Below are positions 7,573-14,140 of a stretch of 64,000 bases of DNA, piece by piece; within the stretch, counting starts at the first letter, position 1, and every line of letters starts with the position of its first letter. Location of the stretch: assembly GCF_025950085.1 (NCBI RefSeq), contig NZ_JAPDDS010000007.1:62001-126000 (forward strand). Reading direction: 5' to 3'. The notes under the pieces were generated by a model. That model made no database searches. It worked only from the letters and a program-made list of their open reading frames with translations, and was not told the DNA's origin. The translations under genes were made by a program, and so were the position numbers. Source of the stretch: Luteolibacter flavescens. Its GTDB lineage: Bacteria; Verrucomicrobiota; Verrucomicrobiia; Verrucomicrobiales; Akkermansiaceae.

Positions 7573-8454
7573 TTAAAGCAAACCGAACTCCCGGAGCAAG
7601 GCCGTGAGTTGAGTCTTCGCGGCATCGGTCAGCGGAGCGAGCGGCAGGCGGAGTTCCTCGGAGCAGTGGCCCTGCAGGGCAACGGCGGACTTGATCGGTA
7701 CCGGATTCACGTCGAGTGACATGAGCCCGCGGAAGAGGGGATACCACTGCTTCTGCTGGGCCAGGGCGGCGGGGAAGTCACCGTCGAGGCAGGTCTGGAC
7801 GAGCTTCACCAGCACCTCCGGCACCAGGTTTGCCGCCACGGAGACGAGGCCGACCGCGCCGCAGGACATGAAGGGCAGGGTGAGCGGATCATCGCCGGAG
7901 AGGATCGAGAAATCCTCCGGGACGGCTTGGAAAAGCTGGTTCACGCGCTCGACCGAGCCACCGGCTTCCTTGATGGAGACGATGTTCTTGCAGTCCGCGG
8001 CGAGGCGGGCGGTGGTCTCGATGCCGATCTCGATGCCGCTGCGGCCGGGCACGCTGTAGAGCATCACCGGCAGGCCGGTGTTTTCCGCCACGGCGCGGAA
8101 GTGGCGGTAGATGCCTTCCTGCGAGGGCTTGTTGTAATACGGGCAGACTTGGAGAGTTCCGGTCGCGCCGACCTTTTCAGCCGCCTGGGTCAGCTCGATC
8201 GCCTCCTTGGTCGCATTCGCGCCGGTGCCGGCGACGACCTGGCAGCGGCCAGCGGCGTATTCCACGGCCAGGCGGATGATCTCGATGTGCTCGTCCGTAT
8301 CGACGGTGGGCGATTCACCGGTGGTTCCGACCGGCACGATGCCCGTGATCCCGGCGGCGACTTGGCGGTCGATCAGGGCTTTGAAAGCGGCCGTATCGAC
8401 TCGGTCTTCGCGGAAGGGTGTGATGAGCGCGGTGTAGGTGCCTCGGAAGGTCAT
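7573..8454 (-). CDS. dapA: 4-hydroxy-tetrahydrodipicolinate synthase
   Basis: 293 residues, a TIM-barrel class I aldolase condensing pyruvate with aspartate semialdehyde. VGTTGESPT holds the substrate-binding threonines, Tyr107 lies in CPYYNKPSQEG, Tyr133 in MLYSVPGRSG, and the Schiff-base lysine is Lys162 in VSIKEAGG. It leads the diaminopimelate block (dapA, dapB), while dapF lies just upstream in the same orientation, separated by the kinase/small-protein pair. About 70 bp separates its start from the preceding stop, so it may have its own promoter. Confidence 0.97.
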   Translation of the reverse strand: MTFRGTYTALITPFREDRVDTAAFKALIDRQVAAGITGIVPVGTTGESPTVDTDEHIEIIRLAVEYAAGRCQVVAGTGANATKEAIELTQAAEKVGATGTLQVCPYYNKPSQEGIYRHFRAVAENTGLPVMLYSVPGRSGIEIGIETTARLAADCKNIVSIKEAGGSVERVNQLFQAVPEDFSILSGDDPLTLPFMSCGAVGLVSVAANLVPEVLVKLVQTCLDGDFPAALAQQKQWYPLFRGLMSLDVNPVPIKSAVALQGHCSEELRLPLAPLTDAAKTQLTALLREFGLL

Positions 8455-8524
8455 TGCGGGCGGAGAATGAACATCCCACGGCGCTCTTCAACCCCTGATG
8501 GCGGATTCGCCACGGAAAATCAGG

Positions 8525-8707
8525 TCAGGGCTGCTCCTCGACGACCTTGCCGTTCTTCCACACGATGATGGGCAAACCCAGCCGCCGGTGCTCCGCCCTG
8601 AGCTTGCGCGCGGCCCGGTGCTGGGCACGGAGGGCCATCCGACCTTCCTCGGAAAGCTCGGATGCTTTCATCGGTCGCAGTGGCTTGGGATCTCTAGGCG
8701 CGATCAT
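8525..8707 (-). CDS. 60-residue basic protein paired with zeta-like kinase
   Basis: The sequence has a helical, charged N-terminal two-thirds (SEEGRMALRAQHRAARKLRA) and a short beta ending with LPIIVWKNGKVVEEQP. I have the impression that small proteins with this 'G-x-P-I-hydrophobic-V-W-x-x-G-K-V-V' ending often follow zeta/PezT-like kinase genes, but cannot check it here. Its ATG overlaps the kinase stop in an ATGA, so synthesis is coupled. It could be an antitoxin or regulatory partner of the kinase; no DNA-binding motif is visible. Confidence 0.8.
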   Translation of the reverse strand: MIAPRDPKPLRPMKASELSEEGRMALRAQHRAARKLRAEHRRLGLPIIVWKNGKVVEEQP

Positions 8708-9255
8708 GGAGCAGAGAGGAATGCCTCGACGTCAGAGATAGCGTGGGTTTCCGAACTTGCCAAGGCAGTAAACCGAAGTTCCACGGAACTCCAAATCCAC
8801 CAGCGATCCGCCAAGGGAAGGTAAAGTTCGATGAGATTCTTCATGATGCGGTCATAACGACGCATGATATCGATGATGGGGACGTTATGACCGCCTTTCT
8901 TGACCCGCTGGCGGACACGGGCCAACGAGACCTTGGCGCTGGGAATCCAAACAAAATGTAGCGTGATCGAGTAACCTGCCTCCTTGGCTCGCTGGAGGAT
9001 GTGAGCGTGGGATCGACCGGAAAGCGTGGACTCCAAGGCGAAATCCTCGTGGGAGCGGGTCAGCTCGGCGATCTCCCCCAGCAAGATTCTGCCAGCTTTT
9101 CGCGCCACCCGATCCGGGTCGAAGGGTGATAGGCCGCGCGCGATCTCGTCGGCATTCAAAAATCTCAGACCCTTGAGGTCGGTCGTAAGAATCTCTTTCG
9201 CGAAGGTCGTTTTCCCCGCGCCATTCGGACCGCCGATGAGGATGAGCGATGGCAT
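8704..9255 (-). CDS. Zeta-toxin-like P-loop kinase
   Basis: About 183 residues from the ATG at 9255 (MPSLILIGGPNGAGKTTFAK). It has a perfect Walker A GPNGAGKTT, a NADEIARG segment at the zeta-toxin substrate/acid position, ESTLSGRSH matching the zeta 'E-(S/T)-T' strand, and a conserved basic segment RVRQRVKKGGHNVP resembling the family's R-x-x-x-R-x-x-x-GGH-x-V-P. Zeta and PezT proteins phosphorylate UDP-N-acetylglucosamine or related small molecules. Chromosomal single-gene relatives may not be toxic. It lies 19 bp after dapF, in a block that makes a peptidoglycan precursor, which makes cell-wall-related activity attractive but unproven. Confidence 0.88.
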   Translation of the reverse strand: MPSLILIGGPNGAGKTTFAKEILTTDLKGLRFLNADEIARGLSPFDPDRVARKAGRILLGEIAELTRSHEDFALESTLSGRSHAHILQRAKEAGYSITLHFVWIPSAKVSLARVRQRVKKGGHNVPIIDIMRRYDRIMKNLIELYLPLADRWWIWSSVELRFTALASSETHAISDVEAFLSAP

Positions 9256-9274
9256 CGGCGGTCCTGGAATTTGC

Positions 9275-10087
9275 TCAGATCTCAATGTCGCCCTCGAAGA
9301 CGAAATCCCCTGGGCCCGTGAGCGTTACGTTCGTGAAAGTGGTCTCGCCGGTCTTTTCGAAACCGATTTCCAGAGTGTCGCCGCCTTTCACGTCCACCTT
9401 GATCGGCGACGGTGCGCCATCGAGCAGGTGGTGCATCAGCGCGCAGGCGACCATGCCGGTGCCGCAGGCGAGGGTCTCGTCTTCCACGCCGCGCTCGTAG
9501 GTGCGGATGGCGATGTGGCCGGGGGCGAGGACGGTGGCGAAATTGGCGTTCGTGCCGGCCGGGGCGAAGCCCTTGTTGTAACGGATCGCCGCACCGTGCC
9601 GCACCGCCTCGGTGCCGGGCAGGTCCGCGACGAAGACCACGACGTGTGGCACGCCGGTATTGATGAAGCGCAGGGTTCCCTCGAGACCTGGGATTTCCAC
9701 GCCCGTGTCGAGGTTCAGGTCCTTCGGCTCCGACATGGCGATGCGGATGTCATCCTCCACCAACTCCGCAGCGAGGGTTCCGGCGATGGTCTCGAAGGTC
9801 ACGCGCTCCGGCTCACCCTCCATGAGCGCCGCCGTGAAGCGACCGAAGCAGCGCGCACCATTCCCGCACATCTCGGCCTCGCCGCCGTCGGCATTGTAAT
9901 AGCGGAATTTGAAATCGGCTCCGTTCTCCGCGGGCTCGACTGCCAGCAGGCCATCCGCGCCCACGCCGCGATGGCGGTCGCAGAGGTGCTCGATCTGGTC
10001 CTTCGTCAGCGAGAGGGAGAGGTCGCGGTTATCGACGACAACGAAGTCGTTGCCGGCACCGTTCATCTTGTAGAAATGCAGGAGCAT
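9275..10087 (-). CDS. dapF: Diaminopimelate epimerase
   Basis: 270 residues from the ATG at 10087 (MLLHFYKMNGAGNDFVV, the family start). Converts LL- to meso-diaminopimelate without cofactor, using two cysteines: Cys74 in EMCGNGARCFGRF and Cys208 in LACGTGMVA. Both motifs are intact, as is GVGADGLL. A longer in-frame start at 10135 would overlap trpA and adds no conserved sequence. It lies 44 bp downstream of trpA and 19 bp upstream of the kinase gene. Confidence 0.97.
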   Translation of the reverse strand: MLLHFYKMNGAGNDFVVVDNRDLSLSLTKDQIEHLCDRHRGVGADGLLAVEPAENGADFKFRYYNADGGEAEMCGNGARCFGRFTAALMEGEPERVTFETIAGTLAAELVEDDIRIAMSEPKDLNLDTGVEIPGLEGTLRFINTGVPHVVVFVADLPGTEAVRHGAAIRYNKGFAPAGTNANFATVLAPGHIAIRTYERGVEDETLACGTGMVACALMHHLLDGAPSPIKVDVKGGDTLEIGFEKTGETTFTNVTLTGPGDFVFEGDIEI

Positions 10088-10131
10088 GGGAGATCTGAAT
10101 GTGAAATTTGAAATTTTGGATCTGAGATCCT

Positions 10132-10926
10132 TCACACCGCCTTCGTCGCGGCGATGAGCGGGGTGACGAAGTCCCGCACGGCTCCGGCGGCGCGGTCGGG
10201 ATTGAGCTCGACTTGTTTCACGATGGCCGAGCCGACAATCACCCCGTCCGCCGCTTTCGCAACCATGGTCGCCTGATCCGGCGTGGTGATGCCAAAGCCG
10301 ACGCAGACCGGCACCTTCGCGTCCTTGCGGATCTTCGCGACCAGCTCGCTGAGGCCTTCGGAGGGGGCTCCGTGGGCACCGGTCACGCCGGTGCGGGAGA
10401 GCGCATAGATGAAGCCCTCGGCGCTCTCTGCCAGCAGCTTCATGCGGTCCTCCGGGGTGGTCGGGGCGATCAGGCGGATGTGATTCAGGCCTTCGCCGCG
10501 GGCGAGGTCGTCATTTTCCCGGGCCTCGTCCGGTGGCAGGTCCAGCAGCAGGATGCCATCCGCACCGGCGGCGGCGGCATCGGCGTGGAATTTATCGAAG
10601 CCGTAGTTGAAAATCGGGTTCAGGTAGGTGAAGAGCACGATCGGCGTCTGGTGCGTCTCGCGAAACTTGCGGATCAGCTCCAGCGAGCGCGCCGTGGTCA
10701 TGCCGGCCTTCAGCGCGCGATCCGCGGCCATCTGGTTCACGATGCCGTCTGCAAGAGGATCGGAGAACGGCAGTCCCAGCTCGATCACGTCCGATCCGGC
10801 GTCGGCGAGGGCCTTGATCACCTCCAGCGAGGCCTCGAAGGACGGGTCGCCAGCGGCGACATAGGCGACGAAGGCTTTCTTTCCTTCCGAGCGGAGCCGG
10901 TCAAAGGCGGCGTCGATGCGATTCAT
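10132..10926 (-). CDS. trpA: Tryptophan synthase alpha subunit
   Basis: 264 residues from the ATG at 10926. Cleaves indole-3-glycerol phosphate to indole, which is passed to TrpB. The catalytic Glu49 (VIELGLPFSDP) and Asp60 (DPLADG) are at the classical positions. YLNPIFNYG and the phosphate-binding GFGITTPDQ and GVIVGSAIV segments are present. trpB is not adjacent, which is unusual compared with the common trpBA pair, so either trpB lies elsewhere or the trp genes are dispersed. It starts the trpA/dapF/kinase/small-protein series. Confidence 0.97.
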   Translation of the reverse strand: MNRIDAAFDRLRSEGKKAFVAYVAAGDPSFEASLEVIKALADAGSDVIELGLPFSDPLADGIVNQMAADRALKAGMTTARSLELIRKFRETHQTPIVLFTYLNPIFNYGFDKFHADAAAAGADGILLLDLPPDEARENDDLARGEGLNHIRLIAPTTPEDRMKLLAESAEGFIYALSRTGVTGAHGAPSEGLSELVAKIRKDAKVPVCVGFGITTPDQATMVAKAADGVIVGSAIVKQVELNPDRAAGAVRDFVTPLIAATKAV

Positions 10927-10979
10927 GGGCGCGCGGAGACTTGTCCGCCTGTAGGTCCCTGACAAGCGCGGAGGAAGAC

Positions 10980-11597
10980 TCAGGCAAGCCGGGCCAAGGC
11001 TTTCGCAAAGTCCCCGGCGACTAATGCCTCTACATCAATGACCAGTCCGGGGAAATTCGGGCTTTCCAGCGATCCATCCGCTGCAGGGGCAATCTCGACG
11101 AACTCGTCTCCTTGGAGTTGCCACCAGACGACGCGCTTTTCGGCCACGATCCACACCAGATACTCCAGAGCGCCAGCCCGGAGATAGGCCCGCTTTTTCT
11201 GATGAAGGTCATAGGCGGCCGAACTGGAGGCGATCTCCGCCACCAACTCCGGTGCCCCGCAGACGTAGCCGTCGGCATCGATCTTCGCCTGGCCGCCCTC
11301 GCGCATTAGCAGTAGGTCCGGCTGGGGCTCGTTAAGCATGTCGAGGCGGACCGTGCTGTTGTCGGCTACTTTCAATCCGTCGTGTCTGGCAGAGTAGACG
11401 CGGAAAAGCGTGGCGAGATCGACGTGAGGAATGCCGTGGTGATCGGCTCGGACAGGAGGGGCCATATAAACGATGCCGTCGATGAGTTCCGCTTTCTTGA
11501 GATTGGGCATCGCAGCGTAGCGGCGCTCGAATTCGGCGCGCGAAAGGACGTCGCCAGCCTGTAGGGGCGGGATTCCGACTTTCTCAAGAACTGCCAT
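10980..11597 (-). CDS. Uma2/DUF820-family putative nuclease
   Basis: 205 residues from the ATG at 11597 (MAVLEKVGIPPLQAGDVLSR). Uma2 (DUF820) proteins have a restriction-endonuclease-like PD-(D/E)xK fold of poorly known role, often expanded in cyanobacteria and verrucomicrobia. Here the signature acids are in NEPQPDLLLM and ELVAEIASSS, followed by DLHQKKRAYLRAGALEYLVW. The helix carrying the QKK lysines and the beta strand with WIVAEKRVVWW are typical. It stands alone, divergent from nuoB, with a 125-bp intergenic region. No restriction or mobile genes surround it. Confidence 0.88.
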   Translation of the reverse strand: MAVLEKVGIPPLQAGDVLSRAEFERRYAAMPNLKKAELIDGIVYMAPPVRADHHGIPHVDLATLFRVYSARHDGLKVADNSTVRLDMLNEPQPDLLLMREGGQAKIDADGYVCGAPELVAEIASSSAAYDLHQKKRAYLRAGALEYLVWIVAEKRVVWWQLQGDEFVEIAPAADGSLESPNFPGLVIDVEALVAGDFAKALARLA

Positions 11598-11722
11598 CGT
11601 GGCTGATAATAGCCTCCCGTCGGCCCAAGGCAAGGCGGCAGCTTGGCGGGTGAGCTTGTGAAAAATTTCACAAACGAGCTTGAGAGCCGGGCGGGGGAGG
11701 GGCATCGTCGGCCTGCACGACC

Positions 11723-12259
11723 ATGGTCAGCGATTCAACCCAGACCGCCCACGCGGCCTACGATTCCAAGATCGAGGGCAATATCATCTTCACGCGTGTG
11801 GATGCCGCGATGAATTGGATGCGGAAGAACTCCATGTGGCCGATGCCGATGGGACTCGCTTGCTGCGCCATCGAAATGATGGCCGCCGCGTGCAGCCGCT
11901 TCGATCTCAGCCGCTTCGGCGCGGAGGTGATGCGCTTTTCCCCGCGCCAGGCCGACGTGATGATCGTGGCCGGCACCGTGACCTACAAGATGGCCCTCGC
12001 CGTGAAGCGCATCTGGGACCAGATGCCGGAGCCGAAGTGGTGCATCGCCATGGGTGCCTGCGCCTCCTCCGGCGGCATGTATCGCTCCTACGCCGTGCTG
12101 CAGGGGATCGACCGCCTGATCCCGGTGGACGTTTACATTTCCGGCTGCCCGCCACGGCCCGAGGCGCTCATCGAGGGCCTGATGAAGCTTCAGGCGAAGA
12201 TCGACGCCGATCCCGCGCTGTCGAACCAGAAGAAGGAATTCATCGAGGACCTTGCCTGA
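11723..12259 (+). CDS. nuoB: NADH-quinone oxidoreductase subunit B
   Basis: 178 residues. NuoB is the peripheral-arm subunit carrying iron-sulfur cluster N2, the last electron carrier before quinone. All four cluster cysteines are visible: Cys47 and Cys48 in [10 protein letters not shown], Cys113 in [13 protein letters not shown], and Cys142 in ISGCPPRPE. The C-terminal KKEFIEDLA is short. It is followed after 7 bp by nuoC, but nuoA is absent upstream and nuoD downstream, so the complex I genes must be split between loci. The start at 11723 is the first ATG of the frame. Confidence 0.97.
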   Translation: MVSDSTQTAHAAYDSKIEGNIIFTRVDAAMNWMRKNSMWPMPMGLACCAIEMMAAACSRFDLSRFGAEVMRFSPRQADVMIVAGTVTYKMALAVKRIWDQMPEPKWCIAMGACASSGGMYRSYAVLQGIDRLIPVDVYISGCPPRPEALIEGLMKLQAKIDADPALSNQKKEFIEDLA

Positions 12260-12266
12260 TTTTCCC

Positions 12267-12836
12267 ATGTCCGCTGCCCAGGATATCGAAAAGCTCTCCG
12301 CAAAATTCGGTGCGGACGTGGTCGGAACGAAGGAGTTCCGCGGCGAGCACACCATTTCGGTGAAGCTCGGCGTGCTGCACGACGTGCTGGCCACCGCGAA
12401 GAAGGAACTCGGCTATGAGATGATCATCGACATCTCGAGCCTCGATTTCTTCGGCGAGGATCCCCGGTTCGAAATGGTCTATGAACTCGTCACCGTGGAC
12501 GACTCGAAGCACCTGCGGGTGAAGTCGAAGGTCTCCGAGGAAGAGGAAGTGCCCACCGCCACCGACCTCTGGGTAGGTGCGGATTGGCACGAGCGCGAGG
12601 TCTATGACATGATGGGCATCCGCTTCACCGGCCACCCGGACATGCGCCGCATCCTCATGTGGGAGGGCTATCCCTTCTACCCGCTGCGGAAGGATTTCCC
12701 GCTGGCCGGTCGCCCGAGCGAAATGCCGGACGTGGCCTTCACCGGCATCGCCCCGCTGGAGGGTGGTCCCTTTGTGACCAGCCCCGGCACGAATGACTCT
12801 GTGAAGCGCGAGCCGCGCGCCCGCGTGGTGAAGTGA
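12267..12836 (+). CDS. nuoC: NADH-quinone oxidoreductase subunit C
   Basis: 189 residues from the ATG at 12267; a TTG at 12252 is in frame but would overlap nuoB. NuoC is a 30-kDa-type peripheral-arm subunit next to NuoB and NuoD. The signature WHEREVYDMMGIRFTGHPDM, then RRILMWEGYPFYPLRKDFPL, is intact. It is a single NuoC and not the fused NuoCD of E. coli, since no 49-kDa domain follows. The C-terminal ~30 residues (GGPFVTSPG and basic end) are less conserved. Co-translated with nuoB. Confidence 0.96.
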   Translation: MSAAQDIEKLSAKFGADVVGTKEFRGEHTISVKLGVLHDVLATAKKELGYEMIIDISSLDFFGEDPRFEMVYELVTVDDSKHLRVKSKVSEEEEVPTATDLWVGADWHEREVYDMMGIRFTGHPDMRRILMWEGYPFYPLRKDFPLAGRPSEMPDVAFTGIAPLEGGPFVTSPGTNDSVKREPRARVVK

Positions 12837-12895
12837 AGTAAGGCAATCCTGCTGTCCGCTCCGCCGCTTTTTCGACTCTCCACCTCGCCCCGGTC

Positions 12896-13600
12896 ATGCA
12901 TTCTCCGTTCGTGCCCGGACGGAGCGAGCGGCTGAAATGGTGGTGGGAGGATTTTCGCTCCGCCCGGTTCTCGCTCGGTTTGGCGGCGCTGCTATTGGTC
13001 ATCGAGGGTGTCTTGGCGCTCTTCGGTGGATCGGAGGGTGTCCCGGAGGTCTATCAAACTCTCGGTCTGAGTCGGGATGGTATTCTAAAGGGATGGCTCT
13101 GGCAGATCGCCAGCCATGCGCTGGTCCACGGGGTCTGGTGGCACGCGCTGCTGAATGCCCTGCTGCTGGTCAGTGTGGGCATGCGGGTGGAAAGGATCGC
13201 GGACTGGAAGATCGCCGCGCGGGTTTTCATCGCCGGGGTGCTGGCAGGCGGTGCCTTCTTTCTCCTGCTGCCCCAGCCGATGCCGGACATGACGCTGGTG
13301 GGGGCATCGGGCGGCATTTCCGCGCTGCTGCTGTGGTACACCACGTCGTCCCCGCAGTCGCGGATGGCCTTCATCCGGATCTCCGCGAAGAACTTGGGCC
13401 TCGGAATCCTGATCGCCTCGGGAATCCTCGCCGCCGCCGTGCCGTGGATGCCGCAGGGGGAGCTGACCGTCGCACATGCCTGCCATTTCGGCGGGGCGCT
13501 GGCGGGGTGGCTGATGGCGCGCCGGGGCATGGGGAAGCGGGTGAGTCTGGCGGATTTACAAAAAGCCCGCGCCCGTCGCGAGTCTGCCGCCGACTCCTGA
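12896..13600 (+). CDS. Rhomboid-family intramembrane serine protease
   Basis: 234 residues, six predicted membrane helices. The nucleophile Ser138 is in the GASGG motif (TLVGASGGISALLL) and the partner His197 is in HACHFGGALAGW, both on hydrophobic helices. The upstream HALVHGVWWHALLNALLL matches the rhomboid helix-2 histidine/asparagine region. It cleaves transmembrane substrates; the substrate is unknown. It has a short soluble N-terminus and a basic C-terminal tail of ~25 residues. It follows nuoC by 59 bp and precedes rpsO by 94 bp, so it may be expressed from either neighbouring promoter. Confidence 0.92.
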   Translation: MHSPFVPGRSERLKWWWEDFRSARFSLGLAALLLVIEGVLALFGGSEGVPEVYQTLGLSRDGILKGWLWQIASHALVHGVWWHALLNALLLVSVGMRVERIADWKIAARVFIAGVLAGGAFFLLLPQPMPDMTLVGASGGISALLLWYTTSSPQSRMAFIRISAKNLGLGILIASGILAAAVPWMPQGELTVAHACHFGGALAGWLMARRGMGKRVSLADLQKARARRESAADS

Positions 13601-13694
13601 ATCCGTGCTTGCAATACCCGGGGAATCGGGTTTCCTCCGCGGTCCCGACCAAGGGCGGACCGGTCAAGGTGACTGGACTGAATCAAATACATCA

Positions 13695-13952
13695 ATGAGC
13701 GAAAGCACCATCAACGTCGCGGACTTCAAGGCCCACGAAACCGACACCGGCAGCGCAGACTATCAGGTCGCCCTGCTGACCCAGCGCATCGTCCACCTGA
13801 CGGCGCACCTCACGCTGCACAAGAAGGACACCTCGTCCCGCCGCGGCCTCCTCAAGCTGGTCGCGCAGCGCCGCAAGCTGCTCGACTACGTGAAGGCAAA
13901 CTCCGAAGAGCGCTACCAGAAGCTGCTCGCCGGTCTCAACCTCCGCAAGTAA
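13695..13952 (+). CDS. rpsO: Ribosomal protein S15 (uS15)
   Basis: 85 residues (usual ~89). Binds 16S rRNA early in 30S assembly. ETDTGSADYQVALLTQRI and HKKDTSSRRGLLKLVAQRRKLLDY are the family core, including the RNA-binding HKKD and SRRGL segments. The start is the ATG at 13695; the longer open frame upstream has no family resemblance. It is followed by pnp, the same rpsO-pnp order as in many bacteria. The N-terminal extension before KAHETD is atypical: MSESTINVADF replaces the usual MSLS. Confidence 0.97.
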   Translation: MSESTINVADFKAHETDTGSADYQVALLTQRIVHLTAHLTLHKKDTSSRRGLLKLVAQRRKLLDYVKANSEERYQKLLAGLNLRK

Positions 13953-13964
13953 GCCCCTTTCTCC

Positions 13965-13994
13965 CGACGGCCACGGTTCACCCCGTGGCCGTCG
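13965..13994 (+). terminator. Stable hairpin after rpsO
   Basis: CGACGGCCACGG (13965-13976) pairs perfectly with CCGTGGCCGTCG (13983-13994), a 12-bp stem with a 6-base loop. No T-run follows, so it is more likely an attenuator, mRNA-stabilising element or RNase III target than a full terminator. In E. coli the same rpsO-pnp junction carries RNase III-processed hairpins; the analogy is inference. Confidence 0.6.
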
Positions 13995-14140
13995 CGCTTG
14001 AATCGACGGGTACCGGGAAACGTTTTCCCCTCCGTCATCGGACAGCCCTTCCATCCCTTTCTTCCATTTTGGGGTCTGTCCGAAACCTAACACCGCCACC
14101 GGCATGTCGCCGGAGGCACCCATACTGAAAGACAGACAAG

